From the NCBI RefSeq assembly GCF_040760005.1, contig NZ_CP099760.1:2661501-2725500 (forward strand): a stretch of 64,000 nt of DNA. The letters run 5' to 3'. This document shows, one piece after another, positions 45,180 to 53,911 of the stretch. The DNA comes from Pseudomonas sp. stari2 (GTDB taxonomy: Bacteria; Pseudomonadota; Gammaproteobacteria; Pseudomonadales; Pseudomonadaceae). Each line of letters starts with the position of its first letter. Position 1 is the stretch's first letter. The position numbers and the translations under genes are program-made. The notes under the pieces are model-generated. The model was given only the letters and a program-made list of their open reading frames with translations, had not been told where the DNA came from and did no database searches.

Positions 45180-45611
45180 ATGAAGAAAATACTTGCAATG
45201 CTGTTGATGTTTGCTTTCGCCGGCCATGCCTTCGCTGGCTGCACGGGCATCAACGATCAGGATCAGCGCATATATTGCGAAGCCAAATCCGGCAGCGGCA
45301 ATTGCAGCGGGATCGGCAATCAGGATTTGCGCAGGATGTGCGAGGCAGAAACCGGCCACGGCAACTGCAGTGGGATCTCTGATCAGGATCAGCGCCGTTA
45401 TTGCGAAGCCAAGTCAGGCAGCGGTAATTGCAGCGGTATTGGCAGTCAGGATCTTCGAAGGATGTGCGAGGCAGAAACCGGCCATGGCAATTGCAGCGGT
45501 ATCGATAATCAGGACCAGCGCCGTTTCTGTGAAGCCAAGACCGGAAACGGCAATTGCAGCGGCATTGGTGATCAAGACCTGCGCCGTCAGTGCGAAGCCA
45601 TGAAGCGCTGA
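45180..45611 (+). CDS. Secreted Cys-repeat protein (six 21-residue repeats)
   Basis: ATG 45180 gives 143 residues. A signal peptide (MKKILAMLLMFAFAGHAFA) is followed from C21 by six tandem 21-residue units with two cysteines each. The pattern is C-S-G-I-x-x-Q-D-[QL]-R-R-x-C-E-A-[KE]-[ST]-G-x-G-N. Odd and even units differ consistently (QDQR..CEAK against QDLRRMCEAE), so the true duplicated unit is 42 residues. Twelve cysteines at fixed spacing imply one disulfide per unit in the periplasm or outside. I recognise no characterised family. A terminator follows. Confidence 0.8.
   Translation: MKKILAMLLMFAFAGHAFAGCTGINDQDQRIYCEAKSGSGNCSGIGNQDLRRMCEAETGHGNCSGISDQDQRRYCEAKSGSGNCSGIGSQDLRRMCEAETGHGNCSGIDNQDQRRFCEAKTGNGNCSGIGDQDLRRQCEAMKR
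45240..45608 (+). repeat. 63-bp tandem repeats arranged as 126-bp dimers
   Basis: Six in-frame units encode the Cys repeats, the last one short by three codons. Alternate copies are most alike, so the array grew by duplication of a two-unit block. Confidence 0.85.
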
Positions 45612-45636
45612 TCCATCGGCCTGAGTCCAAACGCAG

Positions 45637-45663
45637 AAAGGGACACCAACGATGTCCCTTTTT
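45637..45663. terminator. Bidirectional terminator
   Basis: A 9-bp stem (45637-45645 with 45653-45661), 7-nt loop, ending in T-run, between the convergent Cys-repeat gene and the 206-residue orphan gene. Confidence 0.8.
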
Positions 45664-45681
45664 GTAGGCGAAACGTTCGGT

Positions 45682-46302
45682 TCACTCGTCGCCGTACATT
45701 AATTCAAGTCTTTCAATCCACTCACTAGTTGCGTGAAATTTGGAATAGTAGGACTGTTTTTCAGTTTCACTCAGTTGAGTAAAAAAACTGAAAAAGTAGT
45801 TGTTGTCGTAATATTCTTGAACACCTTGCATGCTGCCTCCCCACCAAGAAGGCTCGTAGCCTTCAAAAGCAAACCATGGCGGAGGAACCGCAAATTTTTT
45901 GCGGTTAAGCATCATTAGGAAGTCGACACTGTTTGTTATCAAACGAATCGTGACGGAGTTGAACTCTCTAGTCGATGCGAAGAATATCAGTCGGTCTCCG
46001 CTCAATGCGCTTTCGTATTCAAATACCGGAAGATCATTTAAGGTTCTTTCAATGTTTTTTCTGAAATTGGATTCAACGAGCGATTCAAATTCAACCAAGT
46101 CTTCTGGGTCGATAAGGAACTGCGAAAAAAATGCCGAGATTTCAGCATTTTGCAGTGACGTAGTGGGTGGCTGAGTGGGGGCGATGGTATCGGCCAAAGG
46201 GCGAGAAAATCGACTCTTCAGCTCCCACATGCTGTAGCCAGCTATTTGTTCTTGCTCAGACGCCGGCTTCATCAACGCCATAATTCTATTGATAAAGCTC
46301 AT
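45682..46302 (-). CDS. Orphan protein in AT-rich block (206 aa)
   Basis: The start MSFINRIMALMKPASEQ at 46302 gives 206 residues; 46329 and 46365 are alternatives and the ribosome site is weak. It is soluble and acidic, with aromatic clusters (WFAFEGYEPSWWGG, EYYDNNYFFSFFTQLSE) and a helical N-terminal half. GC is clearly below the window average. No known family, partner or toxin domain is recognised, although its size and isolation would suit an immunity-like or phage-derived protein. Confidence 0.6.
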   Translation of the reverse strand: MSFINRIMALMKPASEQEQIAGYSMWELKSRFSRPLADTIAPTQPPTTSLQNAEISAFFSQFLIDPEDLVEFESLVESNFRKNIERTLNDLPVFEYESALSGDRLIFFASTREFNSVTIRLITNSVDFLMMLNRKKFAVPPPWFAFEGYEPSWWGGSMQGVQEYYDNNYFFSFFTQLSETEKQSYYSKFHATSEWIERLELMYGDE

Positions 46303-46600
46303 ACCGCGCTCACTTTTGCATATATTCATTCGGTCAAACTGCGTCCAGCTCCCCGGCTGTGCCAAGGGCAGCTTCTAAAACGCTACCTCTCGTCCCGAGT
46401 CCGCCTGCAGCCAGTTACCATGTCAACTCTGGTGCCTATGATGCCCGTCTTTTGTGAGTTCCTGAAAGATAGCTCCCGGACTCCGCAGTCAAACTTTTCA
46501 CTCGCCGCAACCCGACTCATCACCAAAGGTTCCCCCCATCCGCACCACGTCGTAGACTGCGAAACAAGTTGTAACGCCTCTCCCACGGACGGAACCGCGC

Positions 46601-46990
46601 ATGATTCACATCGGCAGCCGCAACAACGCCCCCACGCCGCAGCACAAAACCCAAGATATCTACATCTTCAGCATCGACCTGTCGCGCCCGGCGACGCCGT
46701 TCTGCTTCGAGCAATCGATCGGCGGCGGGCATGTCGAGCAGGGCGGTGCGCGGTGGTTGGCGCTGGATGAGCTGGATGACTGGCCCGGTGAATGGCGTGA
46801 GCATTTGAAGAAGGCCAATTGCGCCTGGGTGGCCGAACTGGTGGACGCGCATGCCGGGGAGGATCAGGCGTCTGTGGTCTCGCTGATTCTTCAGCGATAC
46901 GCAGAGCCGGTGCAGCCAACCGGGCGTTTGCAGGCGATTGGGCGCTGGTTCAAGCGCCATTTCTATATTGGCGGCCGGTACGGCGTCTGA
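46601..46990 (+). CDS. Hypothetical protein (129 aa)
   Basis: ATG 46601 gives 129 soluble residues starting MIHIGSRNNAPTPQHKTQDI. A segment ARWLALDELDDWP recalls the end of NUDIX-like folds but no NUDIX box is present. GC is back to the genome norm. It ends 15 bp before the HD hydrolase gene, so the two are likely cotranscribed. The upstream 300 bp hold no supported gene. Confidence 0.6.
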   Translation: MIHIGSRNNAPTPQHKTQDIYIFSIDLSRPATPFCFEQSIGGGHVEQGGARWLALDELDDWPGEWREHLKKANCAWVAELVDAHAGEDQASVVSLILQRYAEPVQPTGRLQAIGRWFKRHFYIGGRYGV

Positions 46991-47005
46991 CCCGAGGAAA
47001 CGCCC

Positions 47006-47428
47006 ATGACTCAGACTCTGGAACGCGCCATCGCGATTGCCGCCACAGCCCACGCGGGGCAGGTGGACAAGGGTGGTGCGCCGTACATTTTGCATCCGCT
47101 GAAGGTCATGTTGCGCATGAGTAGCCTGGAAGAACGCATCGTCGCGGTGCTGCACGATGTGGTCGAGGATTGCGGCATCAGCCTGGAGGATTTGCGCAAG
47201 GAAGGTTTCAGCGAAGAAGTTCTGTCAGCCATCGAATCGGTGACCAAAGTGCCCGGCGAATCCTACGAGGACTTCGTCGAGCGCGCGGCGCAGAACCCCA
47301 TCGGGCGGGTGGTGAAGCTGGCGGATCTGGAAGAGAACAGCGACCTGTCGCGGATTGCCTCGCCAAGTTGGGAGGATCTGGAGCGGATCGAAAAATATCG
47401 TCGGGCGATTGGACGGCTGCGCGCCTAA
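47006..47428 (+). CDS. Stand-alone HD-domain hydrolase (SpoT-HD/MESH1-like)
   Basis: The 140-residue protein is a single HD domain like the hydrolase half of SpoT: AATAHAGQVDKGGAPYILHPL supplies the first His, AVLHDVVED the HD pair and VVKLADLEEN the distal Asp. No synthetase, TGS or ACT domain follows. By family it could hydrolyse (p)ppGpp or a related nucleotide, as small alarmone hydrolases do, but this is not certain. The gene is followed 28 bp later by an AbrB-type membrane protein. Confidence 0.85.
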   Translation: MTQTLERAIAIAATAHAGQVDKGGAPYILHPLKVMLRMSSLEERIVAVLHDVVEDCGISLEDLRKEGFSEEVLSAIESVTKVPGESYEDFVERAAQNPIGRVVKLADLEENSDLSRIASPSWEDLERIEKYRRAIGRLRA

Positions 47429-47456
47429 CGTCATTTGAATAGCCAGGAAGGCGACC

Positions 47457-48476
47457 ATGAAATCCATTCTTTGTCTGTTGATCGCTGCCGGATTCGGCGC
47501 GCTGTTGCAGTTCGAAGGCGTGCCCCACGGTTTGCTGTTGGGCTCGATTCTTGTCACTGCACTTGTCGTTACCAAATTCGGCTTCGCACCTAAAACTCCC
47601 TACGGCCTGGGTTACATTCAGGTCACGCTGGGCATTGCCACCGGGTTGATGTTCGAAGCATGGGACAGCGCGACTGTTTCGACGATGTTGCCGAGCCTTG
47701 GCGTGTTGCTGTTGTGTCTGGCGGTGCAAGTCGCGCTTTCCGCGCTGTGGCTGTCGCGCGGCGCAGGATGGAATCGCACGGACGCGCTGCTGGCGGTATA
47801 TCCGGGCGCGTTGGCGGCGGTGTTCGATTTGCTGGAATCGCATCAGGCATCGAGCAAGGTGATCATCGTGCACTTGATGCGCCTGCTGCTGATCACGGTG
47901 CTGGTGAGTTTGCTGATTCCCGGATCGGCGCCGGTTGACGTGACCGAGGTCCCGCCGCTGTCGACGGGCATGGCGTTGATCGTGCTGTCGGTGATCGGTT
48001 TGAGCGTGGTGGTCGGGCGCTTGCTGCTCGCCGTCGGTGTGCCGGCGCCGTTCATGCTGACGGCAATCATCATCACCGCCGTGTTCGTGAAATCAGGATG
48101 GCTGCAGGGCTTTCACATGCCGGACTGGAGTTTGAATCTAGCGGCGCTGATTCTCGGTGCGCGGATCGGCTCCCGTTTTCAGGGATTGGGCCTCGCGGAA
48201 CTGGGACGTCATGGCCGCACGGCGCTGGTGTCGGTCGGTTTGATGATTCTGGTCGCGGCGATTTTTGCATTGGCGGCGGCGCGGTTGCTGGGCAGCGATG
48301 CGTTGTCGCTGTGGCTCGCCTACATGCCGGGGGCCATCGAAACCATCGCGATCGTCGCATTCGCTGGCGGGCTGAACGTGGTGTTTATCCTCACTCACCA
48401 TCTGGCGCGAATGGTGGTGCTGCACTTTGCACCGGCATTGTTGGTGCAGGTACGGCGGGTGCGAGAAGACGCTTGA
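47457..48476 (+). CDS. AbrB-family (PF05145) membrane protein
   Basis: The 339-residue inner-membrane protein has about ten TM helices in two similar halves, each with a PGA segment (AVYPGALAAVFDL and LAYMPGAIETIAIVAF). This is the AbrB/ammonia-monooxygenase-like family, thought to include transport or sensing proteins. The substrate is unknown. GGAAGG precedes the ATG. It converges with the efflux operon. Confidence 0.85.
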   Translation: MKSILCLLIAAGFGALLQFEGVPHGLLLGSILVTALVVTKFGFAPKTPYGLGYIQVTLGIATGLMFEAWDSATVSTMLPSLGVLLLCLAVQVALSALWLSRGAGWNRTDALLAVYPGALAAVFDLLESHQASSKVIIVHLMRLLLITVLVSLLIPGSAPVDVTEVPPLSTGMALIVLSVIGLSVVVGRLLLAVGVPAPFMLTAIIITAVFVKSGWLQGFHMPDWSLNLAALILGARIGSRFQGLGLAELGRHGRTALVSVGLMILVAAIFALAAARLLGSDALSLWLAYMPGAIETIAIVAFAGGLNVVFILTHHLARMVVLHFAPALLVQVRRVREDA

Positions 48477-48490
48477 TGATTCCGCGCACG

Positions 48491-48514
48491 GTCGTCAGGT
48501 CACATCCTGACGAC
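48491..48514. terminator. Hairpin at the convergent 3' ends
   Basis: A 9-bp perfect stem (48491-48499 with 48506-48514), 6-nt loop, overlaps the stop codon of the DUF2955 gene. No T-run follows, so termination would be weak or Rho-assisted. Confidence 0.45.
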
Positions 48515-49520
48515 TCTCCCGGTGCGACTCCAGCAAATGCATCATCACCCCGGCATAAACAGTCACCAGAACAAACAACCCCATCCGCACCGCAAATGCT
48601 GTGTAAACATCCTTGCCCGCCGCGCTGTCCTCCACCGACTGCCCGAGCAGAATAATCATGGTGATCAAAGTATTGAGCCAGAACCCCGGCGTCAGTTGCG
48701 TCGGGTGCATCCGATACAGCTTGCGCGCCACAAGCAGCCCGAACAGCAGCATCCACAGAAAGAACATCCACAGGTGCACGAACAGGCTCAACGCACACCA
48801 GAACAGCACCGCCAACAGCCCGCCGAGCAAGGTCGAACCAAGCAGTTCGCGCCCGGCGTGATGGGTGCGGGTGGTGGTGCTTTGCTGGCCGAGGCTGACA
48901 GCTTTTAGGATGATCGGCAGGTAGCTCGCCGGGTCGATCAACACCAACAGGAAGGTCGGCAGCACGATCAGCGTTGCGCGCATCGCTACGCGGGGCACGT
49001 CTTCGGCGGGCAGGGCGGGAGCGGGGGGCGGCGCGGGGCTGTTGACCGGTTCCGGAAACAGGGCGTGGCTCAGACCCACAATGACGACGGCCAGCAACAG
49101 GCCTTTGACCAGCGCGCCGATCACCGCCATGGCCAGCTCGAATGACGCGAAACCGGCGGCGGAGATCATGGTCATGCCAATGACCAAAAACGTCATGATC
49201 AGCACGTTGCCGCCGCGCAAGCCGTAGGTGAACACCAGAAACAGACCGACGCCGATCAGCAGCACGCCGCATACCGGGTAATACCGCAGCAACGGCACCA
49301 GCAACAGGCCGAAACTGGTGGTGAGTGCGGCGACCAATGTCAGCACCAGCGCAGTTTTGACTGGCAATGGCCGGGGCATGCTGGCCAGCAGCAACACCGC
49401 GAGCACCGGCGACAGAAACGACAGCGGCAAGGCGAGGCCATAACTGGCGGCAGTACACAACGCCGTGCCGCAAGCCAGGCGCAAGGCTCGTTGCGCCGGC
49501 ACGCTGCGCTCAATAGGCAT
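48495..49520 (-). CDS. DUF2955 (FUSC-like) inner-membrane efflux subunit
   Basis: The 341-residue membrane protein has two hydrophobic six-helix-like halves separated by a cytoplasmic stretch rich in Pro and Ala (about residues 155-170). It matches DUF2955, related to aromatic-acid exporters of the FUSC superfamily. It is the last gene of a coupled three-gene operon, overlapping the HlyD gene by 11 nt. It should be the inner-membrane translocator of a tripartite pump. Confidence 0.85.
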   Translation of the reverse strand: MPIERSVPAQRALRLACGTALCTAASYGLALPLSFLSPVLAVLLLASMPRPLPVKTALVLTLVAALTTSFGLLLVPLLRYYPVCGVLLIGVGLFLVFTYGLRGGNVLIMTFLVIGMTMISAAGFASFELAMAVIGALVKGLLLAVVIVGLSHALFPEPVNSPAPPPAPALPAEDVPRVAMRATLIVLPTFLLVLIDPASYLPIILKAVSLGQQSTTTRTHHAGRELLGSTLLGGLLAVLFWCALSLFVHLWMFFLWMLLFGLLVARKLYRMHPTQLTPGFWLNTLITMIILLGQSVEDSAAGKDVYTAFAVRMGLFVLVTVYAGVMMHLLESHRESRQDVT

Positions 49521-50607
49521 ACGACAGCCAGCTCATCAGCCAGACAAACACCCGACCCAGCGGATTGAGCAGACTGCCCTCGCTGGGAAACGCCATGACT
49601 TCCGCCTGCCCGCCGGCACGAATCGAACGACTATCGAACAGACGCTTTTTTGCCTCGTCGCTGAACTCGACGATCACCGGAAATCGCTGCGCCGGACGCA
49701 GCCAGTCGCGGCTGTTCTGGATCGTTGGCAAGGTGCCGGGCGGCGGAGTCTGGCCGACGCTGACGCCATAACCGACGCTGCGCACCCGGCCTTCGAGTAC
49801 TTCGCCGGGCAGGGCGTCGAGGATGATCGACACCGGCGTGCCGGGCTTGATCCGGCCGAGGTTGTTTTCGGTGAGGTCGGCGCTGACCCACACGTCCTGG
49901 ATCGTGATCAGCGTCATCACCGGGCTGCCGGCAGCGGCGAACTGGCCGACGTCGGTGCGCAGGTCGGTGATCAGTCCCGCGGAGCGGGCGCGGATGCGGG
50001 TGTTGGCGAGATCCAGTTCAGCCTTGGCCAATGTGGCGGAGGCGCTGAGCAATTTGGCGTTGGTGTCGCTGTTGCCGCCTTCCTGCTCCTGCGCTCGCAC
50101 CACTTCTGCCCGAGCGGCGGCAACCTGGCTGACAGCGGCTTCGCGGTTGGCGCGCGAGACTTCCAGAAGCCGCACGGAAACGGTGCCGGGATCCTGTTTG
50201 TACAAGCCTTCGAGCCGTTGATTGTCCTGGCGCGCCTTGAGTTCGTTGGCCTGAGCCGCGCGCAACGAGGCCTGCGCCGAAGCAATGCCGGCGGTGCTGG
50301 CGCCGACTGTGCGACGGGTGTTCTCAAGGTCGGCGCGGGCCCGGTCGACGGCGATTTGCAGCGGCTGCGGATCAAGCTCGAAGAGGATATCGCCGGCCTG
50401 CACATCCTGATTGTTGCGCACGTTGACCTTGATCACCCGGCCTGCGACTTCCGAGGCCACCGGGATCACGAACGCGCCGACCCGCGCTTGCTGGGTGTAC
50501 GGCGTGATTCGGTCGGCCAGCAGATACCAGATCAGGCTGAGCACAATCACCAGCAGCACCCAGCGGATGCTTTTTTTCGTCGGATCCGGCGGCGCTTCAT
50601 CACTCAT
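49510..50607 (-). CDS. HlyD-family periplasmic adaptor
   Basis: The 365-residue membrane-fusion protein has one N-terminal TM (about 13-31, WVLLVIVLSLIWYLLADRI). A biotinyl-lipoyl-like half (VIPVASEVAGRVIKV, NNQDVQAGDILFELD), a long coiled coil and the second half (LRTDVGQFAAAGSPVMTLI) follow. It bridges the DUF2955 subunit and the outer-membrane channel. The start overlaps the upstream gene by 8 nt. Confidence 0.9.
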   Translation of the reverse strand: MSDEAPPDPTKKSIRWVLLVIVLSLIWYLLADRITPYTQQARVGAFVIPVASEVAGRVIKVNVRNNQDVQAGDILFELDPQPLQIAVDRARADLENTRRTVGASTAGIASAQASLRAAQANELKARQDNQRLEGLYKQDPGTVSVRLLEVSRANREAAVSQVAAARAEVVRAQEQEGGNSDTNAKLLSASATLAKAELDLANTRIRARSAGLITDLRTDVGQFAAAGSPVMTLITIQDVWVSADLTENNLGRIKPGTPVSIILDALPGEVLEGRVRSVGYGVSVGQTPPPGTLPTIQNSRDWLRPAQRFPVIVEFSDEAKKRLFDSRSIRAGGQAEVMAFPSEGSLLNPLGRVFVWLMSWLSYAY

Positions 50608-52153
50608 GGCGGTCTACCTGCGAGGGAATCGGATAAGTCGGTTGTGGCGGCGGGGCGGTCAGCAGTTCACCCCAATCGGTGCGCTGCTGCATCTGCTGCC
50701 GGGTCGGTTGATCGATCTGCGGTCCGGTGCTTTGCCAGCCGCCACCGAGGGACTTGTACAGCGCGATCAGGTTGCTCACGGCATTGCTGCGACTGACCAG
50801 ATAGTTGTCCTGCAACTCCAGCAACGCACGTTGCGCATCGAGCACCCGCTGAAAGTCCGAATAGCCTTCGCGGTATTGGGTGTTGGCCAACACCAGTGAA
50901 CGCCGCGCGGCGGCTTCGGCTTCACCGAGAATCCGTTCGCCTTCCAGTGCTTTGGTCAGTCCGCTGGCGGCGTCGTCGGCCTCGCGGGCGGCCTGGCGGA
51001 CTTTGTCCCGGTAGGCTTCGATCAGTTGCTGCAACCGCGCATCTTGCACACGGATGTTGTTGTGGATGCGACCGTAATCGAACAGGTTCCAGCGCAGGCT
51101 CGGGCCGCCGATCAGGTCGAGACTGCGCGGGGTGGCGCCGAGGGTGTCGCTGGACCAGACGATGCTGCCGAGCAAGGTCAGCGACGGATACAGATCGGTT
51201 TCCGCCACACCGACCAGCGCCGATTGCGCGGCCACGTTCAGTTCCGCAGCACGCACATCGGGACGGCGCAGCAGCAGATTGGCCGGGACATCCTGCAACA
51301 CGGCACGATCCAGCAGCGGGATCAGCCCAGTCTGCTCTGCGATCATCGTCGCACCACCGGGCGGCTGGCCGACCAGCACCGCCAGCGCGTTGCGAGTACG
51401 CAGCAATTGGTCTTCGAACACTGGAATAGTGCTCAGCGTGCCGAGGTATTGAGTCCTGGCCTGTTGCAGGTCGAGTTCGGCGGTCTGGCCGCTGCGGAAG
51501 AGTTTTTCGGTGATCTCGAAATTGCGTTTTTGCTGGACGGCGTTTTCCCGGGCGACCCGCAGCCGGGCTTCCGTGGTGCGCAGGGAAAAATAGGTGTCGG
51601 CGACTTGAGCGCGCAACAGCACGAGAGCGTCTTCGTAGTTGGCCTGGGCGGCGAAGTAGCTGGCGTCTGCGGATTCGATGGCGCGGCTGAAACGGCCCCA
51701 GAAATCCAGTTCCCAGCCGACGTCGAATGCGGCGCTGTGCTGCCAGAAGTGCAAGTCCTGCGGGTTGTTGCCGCCGGACTGGTGGCGGTCGATGTACAGG
51801 CTGTCGGCGCTGGCCTGTTGCAGTTGCGGATAACGGCCGCTGTCGGCGATGCCCAGTTGCGCCCGGGATTCCAGGACCCGCAGGCCGGCGATTTTCAGGC
51901 TGCTGTTGTGGGCTTCGGCTTCGCTGATCAAACGGTCGAGTATCGGATCGCCAAACACCTGCCACCACTGGCGCAGATCCGGCACCGCACCGCGCTTGCT
52001 GGCCTGTGCCAACGCGGCGCTGTGCCACTGCTTGCTCCAGGCCTCGGCCGGTGGCTGAAAGTCCGGGCCCAGGCGCATACAGCCGCCAAGGCTCAAAGCC
52101 GCAAACAGCAGCAGCGGGCCGGGTCGGGTCAGCAGGGCTGTCGTTTCAGGCAT
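50600..52153 (-). CDS. Outer-membrane efflux lipoprotein, NodT/OprM type
   Basis: The 517-residue protein has a lipobox (LSLGGC, C25) and two repeated TolC/OMF halves, with signature segments YPQLQQASADSLY and ALAVLVGQPPG. It forms the exit channel of the pump. It is the first gene of the leftward operon, so the order is channel, adaptor, inner-membrane subunit. The substrate may be an aromatic acid or similar small molecule, by family only. Confidence 0.9.
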   Translation of the reverse strand: MPETTALLTRPGPLLLFAALSLGGCMRLGPDFQPPAEAWSKQWHSAALAQASKRGAVPDLRQWWQVFGDPILDRLISEAEAHNSSLKIAGLRVLESRAQLGIADSGRYPQLQQASADSLYIDRHQSGGNNPQDLHFWQHSAAFDVGWELDFWGRFSRAIESADASYFAAQANYEDALVLLRAQVADTYFSLRTTEARLRVARENAVQQKRNFEITEKLFRSGQTAELDLQQARTQYLGTLSTIPVFEDQLLRTRNALAVLVGQPPGGATMIAEQTGLIPLLDRAVLQDVPANLLLRRPDVRAAELNVAAQSALVGVAETDLYPSLTLLGSIVWSSDTLGATPRSLDLIGGPSLRWNLFDYGRIHNNIRVQDARLQQLIEAYRDKVRQAAREADDAASGLTKALEGERILGEAEAAARRSLVLANTQYREGYSDFQRVLDAQRALLELQDNYLVSRSNAVSNLIALYKSLGGGWQSTGPQIDQPTRQQMQQRTDWGELLTAPPPQPTYPIPSQVDRHE

Positions 52154-52286
52154 ACCGTTTGGCCCCAGCGGGGAATTTCACTGGAGCATAGACGGCAGAT
52201 CGCGGGTTGATGGCGTCAATCAGCTGCTACGCTTTTTCTGGCGACGCCAACCGATCCGCGCGCCCTGACGAAAAGGTAGGAAAACC

Positions 52287-52802
52287 ATGGACACTCCTCA
52301 AGATCCGGTTGCACCGACCAGCGCTACCTGGCGCTTCAAGGTCGGTGTGGCGATTATTTGCCTGATGCTCGGTTCATGGCTGATGGTGCCGATTGCCGCG
52401 GCACTCGGTGTGCCCGGCTCGAAAGTTGCGGCGTTGACCGGCGTGTTGTTCATCAGCAACAAGGTGCTGTTGCTGTTGGTGATCGCGGTGATGGGCAAGG
52501 CCGGGTTCGCTGAACTGAAGCGCACGATTGGCCGGCATGTCTCGGGGATGATTCCGACGCCGGTGGCTGAGGTCTCGCCGATGCGGCATCGGGTGGGCGT
52601 GGTGATGTTTTGCCTGCCGCTGCTCAGCGCCTTTCTGGAACCTTATTTCGACAACTTCTGGCCAGGCCTGCGGCCGAATCTGTGGCAGATGCAACTGCTC
52701 GGTGACCTGATGTTCATCGGCAGTTTCTTTGTGCTGGGCAGCAATTTCTGGGAGAAGGCCCACGCGTTGTTCGTGCGCAAGGCGCGGGTGGTGACGGATT
52801 GA
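52287..52802 (+). CDS. Four-helix membrane protein (transporter-suffix-domain type)
   Basis: The 171-residue protein has four hydrophobic segments (about 20-42, 50-72, 105-125, 138-155) and short loops. It matches the small transporter-suffix-domain proteins seen in Gram-negatives, resembling the end of larger transporters, with unknown function. GGTAGG lies nine bases before the ATG. It is divergent from the efflux operon. Confidence 0.78.
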   Translation: MDTPQDPVAPTSATWRFKVGVAIICLMLGSWLMVPIAAALGVPGSKVAALTGVLFISNKVLLLLVIAVMGKAGFAELKRTIGRHVSGMIPTPVAEVSPMRHRVGVVMFCLPLLSAFLEPYFDNFWPGLRPNLWQMQLLGDLMFIGSFFVLGSNFWEKAHALFVRKARVVTD

Positions 52803-52827
52803 AACAAGAAGGACAGTGCCCCCTGTA

Positions 52828-52896
52828 TCACGCGTGTCCCAGGGCTATCGCAAACGACACGACGATCATGCACGCGAACGCGAAATTGAGATTCAT
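52828..52896 (-). CDS. Putative 22-residue membrane microprotein
   Basis: A short frame starting MNLNFAFACMIVVSFA encodes one hydrophobic helix ending GHA. AGGA lies ten bases upstream of the ATG, a loose but usable ribosome site. It sits in the gap between the membrane-protein gene and the DeoR gene, opposite in direction. This is a composition-based call; translation is unproven. Confidence 0.35.
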   Translation of the reverse strand: MNLNFAFACMIVVSFAIALGHA

Positions 52897-53074
52897 GGGG
52901 TGTTCATCCTGAGCCTTATTGAAGTGCTGCCATTGTGAACAGGCCGGATGCAAAGAAAAAATTCGGCTTCATGATTTCAAAGATCGAAACAATTGATATC
53001 AGCCGGTTTGTGTTTGGCAGATGCATTGGTTAGGCTCGCCAAACCTGCAACTACAAGCACAAACAGGCAAAACC

Positions 53075-53860
53075 ATGCACGATCATTCCGCTTCCGAGCT
53101 TCCCTCCCTGCGTCGGCAGAAAATCCTGCTGATCCTCGAACGAGACGGCAAGGTCATGGCCTCCGAGTTGAGCCAGCATTTTGCGGTGTCCGAAGACACC
53201 ATCCGCCGCGATCTGGCCGAACTGGACAATGCGGGGCTGGTGCAACGGGTACATGGCGGGGCGTTGCCGCGACCGAAGGACACCGGCAAGGATTACTTCA
53301 CGCGGATCAGTGAAACCGACGAGGTAAAGACCAGCCTTGCGCAGCTCGCGGCGGGGCGAGTGAAGGACGGGCAGATCGTGCTGTTCGATTCCGGCACCAC
53401 CACCTTGCAGATCGCCCGTTCGTTGCCTTCGGATATCTCGATCACCGCCGTGACCACGTCACCGATGACGGCGATCACCCTGGCTGAATACAAGGGGATC
53501 AAGGTGATTCTGGCGGGCGGCCAGTTGAATCTGGCGACGATGTCGGTCAGTGGCCACGAGACCGTGCGACTGCTGCAAAGTATCAAGGCTGACCTGTTGT
53601 TCACCGGGGTTTGCGCGATTCATCCGGAAGTGGGGTTGAGTTCGCTGTATTTCGATGAAGTGCCGGTGAAACAGGCGTTGTTCGACAGTGCGGCGCAGGT
53701 GATCGCCGTGACCACGGCGGACAAGCTGGGGGCGGTGGAGCCGTTTGTGGTGGCGCCGTGCAGCCGGGTGCATACGTTGATTACCGAGCGGCATATGGCG
53801 TCGGGGAATGCCGAGGATTATCGGCGGTTGGGGATTGAGGTCGAACAGTTGCAGGACTGA
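53075..53860 (+). CDS. DeoR-family transcriptional regulator
   Basis: ATG 53075 gives 261 residues. An N-terminal HTH (VMASELSQHFAVSEDTIRRD) is followed by the conserved VQRVHGGALPRP linker. The sugar-phosphate-binding DeoR-C domain follows, with ILFDSGTTTLQIA-like and LLFTGVCAIHPEVGLSS segments. It probably represses a carbohydrate or related catabolic operon elsewhere; no sugar genes are adjacent. The downstream convergent genes belong to polyamine degradation. Confidence 0.9.
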   Translation: MHDHSASELPSLRRQKILLILERDGKVMASELSQHFAVSEDTIRRDLAELDNAGLVQRVHGGALPRPKDTGKDYFTRISETDEVKTSLAQLAAGRVKDGQIVLFDSGTTTLQIARSLPSDISITAVTTSPMTAITLAEYKGIKVILAGGQLNLATMSVSGHETVRLLQSIKADLLFTGVCAIHPEVGLSSLYFDEVPVKQALFDSAAQVIAVTTADKLGAVEPFVVAPCSRVHTLITERHMASGNAEDYRRLGIEVEQLQD

Positions 53861-53877
53861 CGTTTTGGAGCGAAACA

Positions 53878-53904
53878 AAAGGCCCCACCGCTCGCGATGG
53901 GGCC
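53878..53904 (-). terminator. Terminator of the second polyamine oxidase gene
   Basis: A 7-bp GC stem (53881-53887 with 53898-53904) followed, on the minus strand, by TTTTG. It lies just past the oxidase stop codon. Confidence 0.7.
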
Positions 53905-53911
53905 TGTTCGG

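Noticed and set aside
45240..45608. CRISPR-like array
   Set aside because: The repeats are contiguous, in frame and coding, with no unique spacers.
46383..46586. Minus-strand 67-residue frame upstream of the 46601 gene
   Set aside because: No ribosome site, no domain, and it fills only an intergenic stretch.
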